Shown here in pieces: positions 17,731 to 26,787 of a stretch of DNA of 64,000 nucleotides; the first letter of the stretch is position 1, and each line of letters starts with the position of its first letter. The stretch lies in NCBI RefSeq assembly GCF_900199405.1, contig NZ_LT963430.1, positions 186,001 through 250,000 of the forward strand, read 5' to 3'. The position numbers were made by a program, and so were the translations under genes. Under the pieces are notes generated by a model. It was not told where the DNA came from. It did not search any database and saw only the letters and a program-made list of their open reading frames with translations. Source of the DNA: Beduinella massiliensis (GTDB lineage: Bacteria > Bacillota > Clostridia > Christensenellales > Aristaeellaceae).

Positions 17731-17768
17731 AACAGTGCCCGCGCTGATTCATGGCGCGGGCACTGTTT
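17731..17768. terminator. Bidirectional terminator
   Basis: AACAGTGCCCGCGC pairs with GCGCGGGCACTGTT; it lies between the VTT gene and the convergent phosphodiesterase gene and is flanked by short A/T runs on both sides. Confidence 0.8.
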
Positions 17769-17800
17769 GGTTCTGTGGGGATTTTTCTGCGTCGGCGGCC

Positions 17801-20089
17801 TCAAACGACTTCCTGATAAAGCCCGGTCACGTCGTAGGAGATGGTGAAAATGTACTTTAACCCGTCCAGCGTAATCCAGTATTTCAGCGTGTCAAAATAC
17901 TGCGACGGCTCATCGGTCCCCGCCGCGCCCTTGAATTCCAGCAGTTTTTTCGTTCCAGACAGCGCGGCTTGGGACTTTAGCGGATTCAGGCTGCCTTCGT
18001 GGCACTGCATGAGGGTATCTGCGACGTTTTCCGGCACGACGGCGGCCAGGTCGAGATTTGTTTTGCCCAGCGGATCGACGTCCGTATACTTCGCGATCCA
18101 GTCCCTGAAGTTTTGATTCAGATAGACGATCTGTTGCTCTTCGTTTCTCAGGCTCAAAAACCCCGGGAAGGTTTCAACGAGGATTTCTTCAAACATCCGT
18201 CGGCTTTTCATTTCCCAGTTTGGAATGGCTGAGGCGCCGCTGCGGAGCATGCGCCGCGGCGGCAGAGGAGTCCGCCTTTCAAAAACGGGATATTTGCGGT
18301 CGAATGCTTCCTGTGAAATGGGCTTGGTAAAGTAATAGCCCTGGGCGTAGTCGCATCCGATCTCCTGGAGGAAATGGACGTGCTGAATCTCCTCCGCGCC
18401 TTCACAGACAATCTGACTTCCCATGGTATGGGCCAGCTCCACCGCGAAAACAATGATGTCCTTTACGTTCTCGTGTTCATCCGCCTCTTGCAGGAACGCT
18501 TTATCCAGCTTGATGATTTGCAGCGGCAGCCTGCCCAGCAGATTCAGGCTGGAATAGCCGGATCCAAAATCGTCCATGGCTATGGGGAAACCCTCATCAT
18601 CCAGCCTGGATAGCGTCTGGAGAACCCCATCCGCAATGTCGTTAAAGGCGCTTTCCGTTACCTCCAGCTCGATGCAGTCGTGCGGGATTTTATACTGCTC
18701 CACAAGGGTGTGAAAGGTTTCGTAAAACGCCTGATGATAAAGGGTGACGCGTGAAAAATTGACCGATATGGGGAACAGCTCCTGCCCCTGCTCCCGGCGG
18801 CTGTGCAGGTACGCGCAGACCTTTTTCAGCATATAAAAGTCGAGCTCCGCAATCGATCCATTTTCTTCAAAAAGCGGAATAAAGGCGTCGGGATATAGGG
18901 TGCCGTGTCCTGGAAGCTCCCACCGTACCAGCGCTTCGGCCCCCACAACGCGCATATCGGATAATTCTACCCGGGGCTGAAGGTACAGTTCAAACTCCTG
19001 ATTGGACAGGCCGTGGTACAGCTGTTCTTTCAGCCTGCGCTCCAGCCTCAGCTTTTGCAGGAGCTGTTCGTCATACCAGACAAGCGATTTGTGCGCCTGC
19101 GTCTTTGCCGTCTTATGGGCCGTGTTTGCTTTGTCCATCACGGTCTTGATCAACTCCCCGTTGTCGAGGATTTGATAAGCCCCAAAGGTAAAATCCATGC
19201 CGCCGAACGGGCTTAAAAATTTTTGCGCCTTTACCGCCTGCTCGAGCACGGCTTTCAGTTCGTCGATCAAGGCGTCTTTCTTTTCGGCCAAGAGAATGAA
19301 GTCGTCCGCGTCGATGCGCGCGCAGACGTACGCACCCTTCTGCCAATCCACGATTGCATCGGCCAGCACACGCAGCAGTTGATCCCCCTGCGCATAACCG
19401 ATGGAGTCGTTGACGACCTTGAAATTATTGACGTCGAACTGGACGATCACGAATTTTGTCCGGGCATGCTGGGATAAAAGGTCGGCGGCCACGGATTCAA
19501 ATCCGGCTCGATTCATAAGCCCGGTCAGCTTATCCGTCGAGGTTGCCGCCTTCAGGGTCTTTTGGTTGCGCTTGTTTACGATCACGAAAGCGGCAACCGA
19601 GAGAAGCAGGATCAGAAAGTAAACCGTAATAAAGCTGATGAGTTTCTGATTGGAGTCCTGTTCGGCCTGCAGGACCAGCCGGTCCGCCATCTCAAAGTGT
19701 CTTTGGCTCAGGTCATAGAGCTGCCTGTCCGATACGGCCCCGGAGCGCACGGAGTAAATTTCCTCTTTTATGCTTTCCCAAACCAGATTCAGTTCCGTCA
19801 GCTGCTGCTGAAATGCCTTGCCGCTGTTTTTCGCAAGCCCGTACGCTCCCTCGCCGGTTCTCAGGTCATAGATGATCCCGTTCAGCCGCGCGATCAGCTC
19901 GTCGTCCGGCTGACCGTCCAGCTCCTCTTTGACCAGCCGCTGCGTGGCGCCCCGAACCAGTCCGCTGTAGTTGATGATTCGCGCATCGCCTACATTTCGC
20001 CAGAGCATTACGACCAGGAGCAGAACCGCGATAACCCACATGCCGGTATAAAGCTGGAACCCTCGTTTTGTTCTCATCGTCTGCGCCAC
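17801..20089 (-). CDS. Cyclic-di-GMP phosphodiesterase with degenerate GGDEF, EAL and PAS domains
   Basis: A 762-residue membrane protein. Two membrane spans (about 12-30 and 150-172) enclose a ~115-residue helical outside sensor. The GGDEF domain (180-330) has DADDF (260-264) instead of GG(D/E)EF, so cyclase activity is unlikely; it may bind GTP and regulate. The EAL domain (350-605) keeps EAL (385-387), the LEVTESAF glutamate, DDFGSGYSS and IKLDKAF, so c-di-GMP hydrolysis is expected. A PAS-like domain (about 640-762) is at the C-terminus, an uncommon place. Start is GTG at 20089 (SD very close) or ATG at 20077 (SD distant). Confidence 0.9.
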   Translation of the reverse strand: MAQTMRTKRGFQLYTGMWVIAVLLLVVMLWRNVGDARIINYSGLVRGATQRLVKEELDGQPDDELIARLNGIIYDLRTGEGAYGLAKNSGKAFQQQLTELNLVWESIKEEIYSVRSGAVSDRQLYDLSQRHFEMADRLVLQAEQDSNQKLISFITVYFLILLLSVAAFVIVNKRNQKTLKAATSTDKLTGLMNRAGFESVAADLLSQHARTKFVIVQFDVNNFKVVNDSIGYAQGDQLLRVLADAIVDWQKGAYVCARIDADDFILLAEKKDALIDELKAVLEQAVKAQKFLSPFGGMDFTFGAYQILDNGELIKTVMDKANTAHKTAKTQAHKSLVWYDEQLLQKLRLERRLKEQLYHGLSNQEFELYLQPRVELSDMRVVGAEALVRWELPGHGTLYPDAFIPLFEENGSIAELDFYMLKKVCAYLHSRREQGQELFPISVNFSRVTLYHQAFYETFHTLVEQYKIPHDCIELEVTESAFNDIADGVLQTLSRLDDEGFPIAMDDFGSGYSSLNLLGRLPLQIIKLDKAFLQEADEHENVKDIIVFAVELAHTMGSQIVCEGAEEIQHVHFLQEIGCDYAQGYYFTKPISQEAFDRKYPVFERRTPLPPRRMLRSGASAIPNWEMKSRRMFEEILVETFPGFLSLRNEEQQIVYLNQNFRDWIAKYTDVDPLGKTNLDLAAVVPENVADTLMQCHEGSLNPLKSQAALSGTKKLLEFKGAAGTDEPSQYFDTLKYWITLDGLKYIFTISYDVTGLYQEVV

Positions 20090-20161
20090 GTCTCCTCATT
20101 TGTTTGGTTGCCGCGTCCCGATCCACAGCAACAATTTGGCGGTTTTTACAATATTATATCA

Positions 20162-20190
20162 ATTATAACGCCGCTCCTCGTACAAAGCAA
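20162..20190 (-). promoter_or_regulatory. Promoter of the EAL phosphodiesterase gene
   Basis: TTGCTT (20190-20185), 17 bp, TATAAT (20167-20162) on the minus strand, about 75 bases upstream of the start codon. Confidence 0.65.
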
Positions 20191-20262
20191 CTGAATTTAT
20201 GCGATGTACTGCCCTTTTGTGAGATCGTATGGACGGGCCCATGTCGCGCCCTTCGGCGTCCC

Positions 20263-20291
20263 AATGAAGAAAGCCGCCCCATCGGGCGGCT
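20263..20291 (-). terminator. Terminator of the 20.4-22.9 kb operon
   Basis: AGCCGCCC/GGGCGGCT stem with a short loop, followed on the minus strand by TTCTTC. It lies about 110 bases after the stop codon. Confidence 0.6.
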
Positions 20292-20398
20292 CAGACCATC
20301 AACAAAGTATCGTCTTGTAAAAGGGCATGCGTGAAGGGGAGACCATCTCTTGCGTCGCCTTTGCGGCGAGAAATAGGCTTTGTACGCGGGGCGTCTTT

Positions 20399-21976
20399 TT
20401 AAGGCTTCTCCTGCACGGTGAGCGGAATGCCCGCCTCTTCTATCATCCAGGCGTTGATCTCCTCCTCCGTCATGGCGGAGATTTGCCCGGGCTCGAGACG
20501 GCGGAGGACGTACCACTCGTCGTAATCGACCACGCGCAGCTCAAGATCCTCCGGCAGGCCGTAAAATGCCTTGAAAAACACGTGCGTCAGCTGCGAATCG
20601 CCCGGCGTCGCAGCCCAGGTGTAGGGCCGCTCATAGGGCAGGTGCGGCAGATAGGCGAAGGAGGCGCCCGATTGCGCCTGCGTCCGCACATAGTCTGCGC
20701 GCTCACGGCTGACCGAGAAATCCTTGCCGTAAATGCTGAAGAGGAAGCAGAAGACCACGCACAGCACCGCGCAAAGGGACGCGCGCAGGCGAGGAAGCAG
20801 CGTCAGCATACCTGCCTCGGCGAGCAGGTCGAGCGTAAAGGCGATTTCCAATGCGTACATGGGCAGAAAGTTGCGCGCGTTCACCGGCCGCACGACGAAG
20901 AGCGGTGCGGTGAGCAGGAGAATGCACAGCAGCGTGAAGACCATTCGCCGCCGATGCGGCGCTTCTCCCGCGCAGAGCGCGAGTCCGAAAAGCGCGGCGG
21001 CCGCGGCGAGAGAAAGCAGATTTTCAAAGTGCGCGGTGTATGCGGCCAGGGGTGACCAGCCCGGATTTGCCGCGCGCACGCCGAAATAGGCGGCGCACAG
21101 CAGGAGCGTCAGCGCGCAAAGGCGGGGAAGTCGCCCGCCGCGCCGCACGGCGAAGACCAGCGCCGTTCCGGTCAGGGACAGCAGCAGCGGCAGATTCCGG
21201 TCGAACAAGTGCGGACGGATGCGGGAAGCGTACTCCCCGCTGTAGTAAAGGATGGGGTTTTGCCCGCCCGGCAGCAGAAATGCACGATAGGGATCCTGCG
21301 CCGCGCCCACGGCCCGATAGCCGCCGTTTGAAAACATGAGGAGCGTGCCGAGCGCTGCGCCTGCGAAGAAGAGCAGCAGCGCGCCCTGCATCCTGCGCGC
21401 GCGCAGCGAGGTGTAGACGAGGACGCCCAGGCTCATCGCGAGCAGGCAGAGGGTTACGTGCTCCATGAACAGGGAGCCGCACAGCCCGAGCGCGAAGAGC
21501 GCGGGCGCACGCCGGGGAGGCAGGCGCTTCCCTTCCCAGACGGGCGCCATCAGCGCAATAGAGAGCAGTAGCAGAGCCGTGCCCGCGCCGTAGTTGGCAT
21601 AGCCCGAAGCCCAGGCCATCGTCTGACCCAGCATGTCCGCGGGCATGCAGAGCAGCAGCGTCAGGGAAAGCAGAACGGCCTCTGCGCTATCCCGCTTTGC
21701 CGCGCGCGCGGGCAGGTAGGCGATCAGGAAGAAGCCCGCGCCCACCATCAGCGCCTTGAGGAGCGGCGCGCGCGTGAGCAGCAGCACCAGCAGGTTCCCC
21801 AGGTAGCGCCCGTTGTAGTCCGCAAAGCCCTCCGACAGCCGGTCAAGCCCCCCCTGCGTGCCCCAGTCCCAGTCGTCGTCTACGTAGGGCATGAGGGCGG
21901 CGAGCAGGATCAGCAGGCACAGCACGAATAGGCAGACAATCGCCATCCTTCGGTTGATTTTGCGCTTGATTTGCAT
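20399..21976 (-). CDS. Polytopic membrane protein (DUF6056-like)
   Basis: A 525-residue integral membrane protein with roughly 11-12 hydrophobic segments and a short soluble C-terminal tail (about residues 445-525). The outside loop after the first span carries DDDWDWGTQGG and NGRYLGNLL, which is the acidic/aromatic pattern of the DUF6056/GT-C-like family; GT-C glycosyltransferases carry acidic residues in this same loop. A lipid-linked sugar transferase role is possible but not shown. Start at 21976 was chosen for GTGGAGAG at a 6-base distance. It follows the DUF606 pair on the same strand. Confidence 0.65.
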   Translation of the reverse strand: MQIKRKINRRMAIVCLFVLCLLILLAALMPYVDDDWDWGTQGGLDRLSEGFADYNGRYLGNLLVLLLTRAPLLKALMVGAGFFLIAYLPARAAKRDSAEAVLLSLTLLLCMPADMLGQTMAWASGYANYGAGTALLLLSIALMAPVWEGKRLPPRRAPALFALGLCGSLFMEHVTLCLLAMSLGVLVYTSLRARRMQGALLLFFAGAALGTLLMFSNGGYRAVGAAQDPYRAFLLPGGQNPILYYSGEYASRIRPHLFDRNLPLLLSLTGTALVFAVRRGGRLPRLCALTLLLCAAYFGVRAANPGWSPLAAYTAHFENLLSLAAAAALFGLALCAGEAPHRRRMVFTLLCILLLTAPLFVVRPVNARNFLPMYALEIAFTLDLLAEAGMLTLLPRLRASLCAVLCVVFCFLFSIYGKDFSVSRERADYVRTQAQSGASFAYLPHLPYERPYTWAATPGDSQLTHVFFKAFYGLPEDLELRVVDYDEWYVLRRLEPGQISAMTEEEINAWMIEEAGIPLTVQEKP

Positions 21977-22030
21977 AGAACTCTCCACTTTTGAATAAAT
22001 AGTTCGGGATAATTGGAAGGTTATCTCCAC

Positions 22031-22474
22031 TTATCTCTTTTTCTTTTTTTCGTTGCTGTCCACCCATACGTTAAAGAGCAGCCCCGCGACGATCAGCAGC
22101 GCGCCGAAGACCTTGCCGGCCGTCAGCGGGATGCCGTTCAGCGCGTCCACCACCATGCCCATGAGCACCTGTCCGGTGAAGAGCAGCATCGTCACCAGCA
22201 CCACGGGCACCCGGGGCAGCACGACGCAGTTGAGCAGCACCACGCATACGCCCAGCGCGCCGCCGAGATAGACGTAGGCGGGCAGACCGGAGAGGCGCGG
22301 CACGGTGAGGGATCGCAGAAAGAGCGAGAGCACGAGGGAAGTGGCGAGCCCTGCCGCATAGTTGACGAGCGTGCTGCCCTCGACGGAGATGCGCTTGCCC
22401 AGCGCTGCGTTCATGGAGGTCGTCAGCGCGACGAGCGCGCCCGCAGCGATGGAAAGCAGGACGTAGATAGCCAT
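22031..22474 (-). CDS. DMT superfamily transporter, DUF606 (YdcZ) type
   Basis: A 147-residue membrane protein with five hydrophobic segments. Family features are ALVALTTSMNAALGKR in the first helix and ALNGIPLTAGKVFGALLIVAG in the last. DUF606 proteins are half-size members of the drug/metabolite transporter superfamily and usually work as heterodimers of two adjacent genes; the neighbour 13 bases upstream is the partner. Substrate unknown. RBS AAGGAGG. Confidence 0.88.
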   Translation of the reverse strand: MAIYVLLSIAAGALVALTTSMNAALGKRISVEGSTLVNYAAGLATSLVLSLFLRSLTVPRLSGLPAYVYLGGALGVCVVLLNCVVLPRVPVVLVTMLLFTGQVLMGMVVDALNGIPLTAGKVFGALLIVAGLLFNVWVDSNEKKKKR

Positions 22475-22487
22475 GCTGTATGCCTCC

Positions 22488-22913
22488 TTACAACGCGTAC
22501 ATCGCGCCGAGCCCCAGCGCCATTAAGGCGAAGCCCGCCAGCTTTTTGGGGTTGAACGCGCGCTTTTCCATCCCAAACAACCCGAACTGGTCGATGACGC
22601 AGGCACAGGTGAGCTGGCCGAGCAGCGTCAGCGCCAGCATCAGCGCTGCGCCGAGGGGCGCGTAGCACAGGTTGTTGAAGACCGTGGTGAACACGCCCAG
22701 CACGCCCGCCGTGTAGAGGAAGGGCGAGAGCGAGCGGTCGATCAGGTGCAGCCGTTTTCTTCTGAATCCTACGACGAGCCCGATGGTGGCAAGACCTATG
22801 ATGTGGATGATGACGACGGCCGTCCAGTCGCCCACGGCCGCCTGCAGCATGCCGTTGCAGGAGACCATGACCGCAATGATCGCGCCCGCAAGAAAAGCGC
22901 CTGCGTTGTACAT
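22488..22913 (-). CDS. DMT superfamily transporter, DUF606 (YdcZ) type
   Basis: A 141-residue partner of the neighbouring protein, with five hydrophobic segments (AGAIIAVMVSCNGMLQAAVG, TAVVIIHIIGLATIGLVVGF, PLGAALMLALTLLGQLTCAC and others). The two sequences are clearly related but distinct, as in paired DUF606 transporters, where the subunits insert with opposite topology. ATG at 22913 is preceded by GGGAGG at 7 bases; frames upstream of it have no RBS. Confidence 0.88.
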   Translation of the reverse strand: MYNAGAFLAGAIIAVMVSCNGMLQAAVGDWTAVVIIHIIGLATIGLVVGFRRKRLHLIDRSLSPFLYTAGVLGVFTTVFNNLCYAPLGAALMLALTLLGQLTCACVIDQFGLFGMEKRAFNPKKLAGFALMALGLGAMYAL

Positions 22914-22957
22914 CGGTTTTCCTCCCTGCTTTTGAGATGGCGGAATTTGCAGCCCGT

Positions 22958-23857
22958 TCATTCTTTCGGATAGGCGAAGTTATCAAAACACTCCGTATCC
23001 GTTCCAAAGACGAGGATAGGGGCGATGGAGCGGCCCTCAAGGCCTGCGCCTGCCGCGGCGATGTCGTAATCCCGAAGGGTGACGTCGTGGATCTTCGCGC
23101 CGTCGGCATACCCGAACAGGCCGCACGCCTTTGTGCCGGGGTCCCTTATTGTGAGCCCGGTTATTTCGCAGCCGTTGCCGTCAAAGCTCCCCGTAAACGG
23201 TTCCCCGGCGGTGCCGATGGGGATCCATTCCGTGTCGGACAGGTCGATGTCCCGCTGGAGCATGTAATCCTGATCGAGGCTGAGCTGTCCCGACGCAAGC
23301 GCCAGGAGCTGCTCCTTCGTCGAGATCATATAGAAGGTTTTCCCCTGGAGCGTCACCGATTCAAGCGCAAGCGCCTGCCTGGAGATCGTGACAAAGCCAC
23401 GGACGTTTCCTAAATCGCCGCCGTTTGACGCGCGGACGAACAACGCGTATCGCCCCGGCTCCACAGGGGCGGAAAAGATAAAGCTGGCGCTGACCTTCAG
23501 GCTGCCGCCGTTCATCTGGGTGGACCAGGTGTAGAAGGTTCTGTCCGGCGAATCGTTTCCCGGCGCGGCAAGGCCGACCTGCAGGCCGCTCCCCGTTTCC
23601 GCAGACACATTGTAGCGGATCTTGTCCCCGTAGGAGAGATCGTATTCGCCTATCCAGTGAAAGGCGGATTTCTCGACGGACTCGGCCTCGACCGGAATCC
23701 GATGGACGTTCGCTGCCGGCTCGCGCCTTCCTCCTGCGAGGCAGGCTTGGGGGGATTCCGCCGGTCGCCCGGCGGATGCGGCCGGCGCCGCGCCTGCGCA
23801 CATGGCTAGAACCAGAATGGCGGCAAGCGCGAACTTGCCCTTTTTCCTGTCATACAT
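22958..23857 (-). CDS. Secreted protein with beta-helix (GLUG-like) repeats
   Basis: A 299-residue exported protein. The signal peptide (residues 1-29, ending AASAG) is of the Sec/SPI type. Residues ~50-165 form a beta-sandwich-like region; from residue ~175 the pattern [47 protein letters not shown] and [16 protein letters not shown] is the opening of the parallel beta-helix repeats found in large Clostridial surface proteins with GLUG motifs. Only about one helical turn follows, so the protein may be a truncated relative. No anchor signal is seen. The RBS is weak. Function unknown. Confidence 0.65.
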   Translation of the reverse strand: MYDRKKGKFALAAILVLAMCAGAAPAASAGRPAESPQACLAGGRREPAANVHRIPVEAESVEKSAFHWIGEYDLSYGDKIRYNVSAETGSGLQVGLAAPGNDSPDRTFYTWSTQMNGGSLKVSASFIFSAPVEPGRYALFVRASNGGDLGNVRGFVTISRQALALESVTLQGKTFYMISTKEQLLALASGQLSLDQDYMLQRDIDLSDTEWIPIGTAGEPFTGSFDGNGCEITGLTIRDPGTKACGLFGYADGAKIHDVTLRDYDIAAAGAGLEGRSIAPILVFGTDTECFDNFAYPKE

Positions 23858-23919
23858 TGCGGCGTCCGCCTTTCTTTTCGCGGTTTTCTGTGCGCGCCGG
23901 TTGGCGCAAGGCCGGAGGT

Positions 23920-24816
23920 TCAGGGCGTCGGGCCCTTGGCCGGACCGGGCGAGGGGCGGCGCCCTTCGCCCAATGCGTATTGCTTGGGCGATATGCCGAC
24001 CGCCTGACCGAACGCCCGGATGAAGTGCGCGTAATCGCCGAAGCCGGACTGCTCGCAGGCCTCGTGCACGGTCTTCCCCTCGGAGAGCAGGCGCTTGGCC
24101 ACGCTGATGCGCCGCGCGACGACGTACTTGTTGATCGTCGTGCCGGTCGCCTCCTTGAACAGCCTGCACACGTATCCGCGCGAAAGGTAAAACGCCTCGG
24201 CTACCGTGTCGATGGAGACCGGCTGGGTGATGCGCTCGTTCAGGTACGTCAGGATGTCCGCCGCGCGTTCGTTCGCGTGCGGGTTGGGGGCCGCGCCCAG
24301 ATCGCCGTGGCGCTCGAAGTACAGGCCGTTTACCAGCACCATCAGCTCGACGAAGCAGCTGTTCTGCAGCAGGTCGCTTCCGAAGCCCTGCGGCGCGCTG
24401 AGCCTGCGCAGCAGCATCGTAAAGTCCGTCCGCTCGCTCTCCGTGAGCATTACGCGGTGCGAAAAGCCCGCGGGGCGGCGGAAGAAGCAGGCCGACAGGT
24501 CCGTGTCCGGCGTGGAAAGGCTTTGCAGGTACTCCGGATGGATGCAGACGATCATCCGCTCGTGCGCAGCGCCCTCGGCGCATACGGGCCGGTGCGCCTC
24601 AAAGGGATTGACGACGAACAGATCGCCCGGGTCCGCGTCGTAGAGCTTGTCCTCGACCACGAACTGTTTGTCGCCCGACATGGAGTAGTAGATCTCCAGG
24701 CAGTCGTGAATGTGCATATGGCGCGGCTTTTCGTCGCTTCTCAGGTGCGCTACGGCGAAGCGCCGCGTGCGTGCGCATTCCTCGATCGCGTCCTGGCAGT
24801 GGCTGAATACCTGCAT
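23920..24816 (-). CDS. AraC-family transcriptional regulator
   Basis: A 298-residue regulator. The N-terminal cupin sensor (about residues 20-120) has [20 protein letters not shown] and [16 protein letters not shown]; the C-terminal double HTH (about 185-285) has [20 protein letters not shown] and [20 protein letters not shown] followed by GISPKQYA. Divergent from kduI-kduD, with a perfect 10-bp direct repeat spaced by two helical turns in front of that operon, so it is the likely sugar-responsive activator of uronate catabolism. RBS GGGAGGG. Confidence 0.92.
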   Translation of the reverse strand: MQVFSHCQDAIEECARTRRFAVAHLRSDEKPRHMHIHDCLEIYYSMSGDKQFVVEDKLYDADPGDLFVVNPFEAHRPVCAEGAAHERMIVCIHPEYLQSLSTPDTDLSACFFRRPAGFSHRVMLTESERTDFTMLLRRLSAPQGFGSDLLQNSCFVELMVLVNGLYFERHGDLGAAPNPHANERAADILTYLNERITQPVSIDTVAEAFYLSRGYVCRLFKEATGTTINKYVVARRISVAKRLLSEGKTVHEACEQSGFGDYAHFIRAFGQAVGISPKQYALGEGRRPSPGPAKGPTP

Positions 24817-24875
24817 CGCGCGTCCCTCCCATGCCTTTCAGGTGCTCATTGGATTATCATACACGAACAGGTTAC

Positions 24876-24933
24876 GATTTGCAAGCTTTTTGAGAAGATT
24901 TGCAAGGACTTTGCGCGCATCGCATGCTATAAT
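24876..24933 (+). promoter_or_regulatory. kduI promoter with AraC-type direct repeat
   Basis: GATTTGCAAG occurs twice, at 24876-24885 and 24897-24906, start-to-start 21 bp (two turns of DNA). An extended -10 element TGCTATAAT lies at 24925-24933 without a usable -35 hexamer; the second repeat covers the -35 position. This is the layout of a promoter activated by an AraC-type protein touching RNA polymerase. Confidence 0.7.
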
Positions 24934-24978
24934 AAAGTCACAAACCGGAACTCAATCAAGCAAGAGGAGGTATTTTCC

Positions 24979-25815
24979 ATGCAACTGAACGTACGCTATC
25001 CCAGCCATCCTGAGGATGCGAAGCACTACACCACCGAGCGCCTGCGCAAGGACTACCTCATTGAAACCGTCTTCGTGCCCGACGAAGCCGTATTCACCTA
25101 CAGCCACTTCGACCGCATCATCGCGGGCGGCGTCATGCCCGTGAACCAGGCGGTGGAGCTCACCGGCAGCAAGGAGCTGGCGTCCGACACCTTCCTGCAG
25201 CGCCGGGAAATGGGCTGCATCAACGTGGGCGGCAGGGGCACCATCACCGTGGACGGCACCGTCTACGACCTGCTGCCCCTTGACGGCCTGTACGTGGGCA
25301 TGGGTGCGAAGGAGCTGAAGCTCGAAAGCGCCGATCCCAAGAACCCCGCGAAGTTCTACATCAATACCTGCCCGGCGCACAAGACCTACCCGAACGTCAA
25401 GGTGGACATCGAAAAGGCCGCCAAGCGTCCTCTGGGCTCCACAGAGACGTGCAACAAGCGCGTCATCAACCAGTACTTCCACCCGGACGTCATGCAGAGC
25501 TGCCAGCTTTGCATGGGCATGACGGTGCTGGAGCCGGGCAGCAACTGGAATTCCATGCCCTGCCACACGCACGAGCGCCGCATGGAGGTCTACTTCTACT
25601 TCGACCTCAAGGACAACAACGTCGTCTTCCACATGATGGGCGAGCCGCAGGAGACGCGCCACCTCGTCATGCACAACGAGCAGGCGGTCATTTCGCCCTC
25701 CTGGTCGATCCACACGGGCGTGGGCACCAGCAACTACACCTTTATCTGGGGCATGTGCGGCGAGAACCAGGAGTTCGACGACATGGACAACTTAAACCCC
25801 CTCGACCTCAAGTAA
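24979..25815 (+). CDS. kduI: 5-dehydro-4-deoxy-D-glucuronate isomerase
   Basis: A 278-residue cupin enzyme, the same length as the E. coli protein. It converts 5-keto-4-deoxyuronate, released from pectin and other uronans by lyases, to 2,5-diketo-3-deoxygluconate. The zinc ligands are at the positions known for E. coli KduI: H196 and H198 (CHTHERR), E203 and H245 (SWSIHTG). The frame is open for over 1 kb upstream but the true start is the ATG at 24979, after AGAGGAGG. First gene of the kduI-kduD operon. Confidence 0.96.
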   Translation: MQLNVRYPSHPEDAKHYTTERLRKDYLIETVFVPDEAVFTYSHFDRIIAGGVMPVNQAVELTGSKELASDTFLQRREMGCINVGGRGTITVDGTVYDLLPLDGLYVGMGAKELKLESADPKNPAKFYINTCPAHKTYPNVKVDIEKAAKRPLGSTETCNKRVINQYFHPDVMQSCQLCMGMTVLEPGSNWNSMPCHTHERRMEVYFYFDLKDNNVVFHMMGEPQETRHLVMHNEQAVISPSWSIHTGVGTSNYTFIWGMCGENQEFDDMDNLNPLDLK

Positions 25816-25858
25816 GCGATTGCACGCGTTCGGATCAACAGATAAGGAGATGTCACAA

Positions 25859-26662
25859 ATGGACTTCATGAAGAAATTCTCTCTGGAGGGCAAGGTCGCG
25901 CTCATCACCGGCGCTTCCTACGGCATTGGCTTCGCCATCGCCAAGGCGTACGCAGCGGCGGGCGCGACGATCGTCTTCAACGACATCAAGCAGGAGCTCG
26001 TGGACAAGGGACTGGCCGCCTATCAGGCGGAGGGCATCGCGGCGCACGGCTACGTCTGCGACGTGACGGACGAGGACGCGGTGCAGGCGATGGTGGCGAA
26101 GATCGAGCAGGAGGTCGGCGTGATCGACATCCTCGTGAACAACGCGGGCATCATCAAGCGCATCCCGATGTGCGAGATGACGGCGGCGCAGTTCCGTCAG
26201 GTAATCGACGTGGACCTGAACGCCCCCTTCATCGTCTCCAAGGCCGTCATCCCCTCCATGATCAAGAAGGGCCACGGCAAGATCATCAATATCTGCTCCA
26301 TGATGTCCGAGCTCGGCCGCGAGACCGTCTCCGCCTACGCGGCGGCCAAGGGCGGCCTCAAGATGTTGACCCGCAACATCTGCTCGGAGTACGGCGAGCA
26401 CAACATCCAGTGCAACGGCATCGGGCCGGGCTACATCGAGACGCCGCAGACCGCGCCGCTGCGCGAGCGTCAGGCGGACGGCTCCCGCCATCCGTTCGAC
26501 CAGTTCATCGTCTCCAAGACGCCGGCCGCGCGCTGGGGCACGACCGATGACCTGATGGGCCCGGCGGTGTTCCTCGCCTCCGACGCCTCCGACTTCGTGA
26601 ACGGCCACGTACTCTACGTGGACGGCGGCATCCTCGCCTACATCGGCAAGCAGCCGCAGTAA
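25859..26662 (+). CDS. kduD: 2-dehydro-3-deoxy-D-gluconate 5-dehydrogenase (SDR)
   Basis: A 267-residue short-chain dehydrogenase. The NAD(P) site is TGASYGIG, NNAG is present, and the catalytic serine, tyrosine and lysine are in ICSMMSE and SAYAAAKGG. Position next to kduI supports the KduD reaction: 2,5-diketo-3-deoxygluconate to 2-keto-3-deoxygluconate. The closely related gluconate 5-dehydrogenase cannot be excluded from sequence alone. ATG at 25859 follows AAGGAG. A terminator ends the operon; kdgK and kdgA are not in the window. Confidence 0.88.
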   Translation: MDFMKKFSLEGKVALITGASYGIGFAIAKAYAAAGATIVFNDIKQELVDKGLAAYQAEGIAAHGYVCDVTDEDAVQAMVAKIEQEVGVIDILVNNAGIIKRIPMCEMTAAQFRQVIDVDLNAPFIVSKAVIPSMIKKGHGKIINICSMMSELGRETVSAYAAAKGGLKMLTRNICSEYGEHNIQCNGIGPGYIETPQTAPLRERQADGSRHPFDQFIVSKTPAARWGTTDDLMGPAVFLASDASDFVNGHVLYVDGGILAYIGKQPQ

Positions 26663-26676
26663 GGCGGGAAAACGCG

Positions 26677-26723
26677 GGCCTCCGCGGAACCGAAAGGACG
26701 ATTCGGTTCTGCGGGGGCCTTTC
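26677..26723 (+). terminator. Terminator of kduI-kduD
   Basis: GGCCTCCGCGGAACCGAA pairs with TTCGGTTCTGCGGGGGCC around a 7-base loop, followed by TTTCG. Confidence 0.85.
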
Positions 26724-26724
26724 G

Positions 26725-26733
26725 TGCTATAAT
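26725..26733 (+). promoter_or_regulatory. Extended -10 promoter of the DUF3877 gene
   Basis: TGCTATAAT, the same nine bases as in the kduI promoter, immediately after the kdu terminator; no good -35 because the terminator arm occupies that position. Confidence 0.5.
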
Positions 26734-26787
26734 AGGGACCATCAAGCGGCGCCGGCGCGCATCGGCGCGAGGGGAGGACGAGAGCGT

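Larger units (their letters stand above)
20090..20398 (-). other. Gap between the phosphodiesterase and the polytopic membrane protein gene
   Basis: No gene seen. It holds the phosphodiesterase promoter (20162-20190) and the terminator (20263-20291) of the minus-strand operon that ends at 20399; a second TATAAT on the minus strand lies nearer the gene. Confidence 0.6.

Noticed and set aside
23858-24583. N-terminal extension of the secreted beta-helix protein
   Set aside because: Antisense-like frame through the AraC gene; a signal peptide begins at the methionine at 23857.
23776-24978. N-terminal extension of kduI by about 400 codons
   Set aside because: It is antisense to the AraC gene, has no RBS, and the true KduI start gives exactly the family length.
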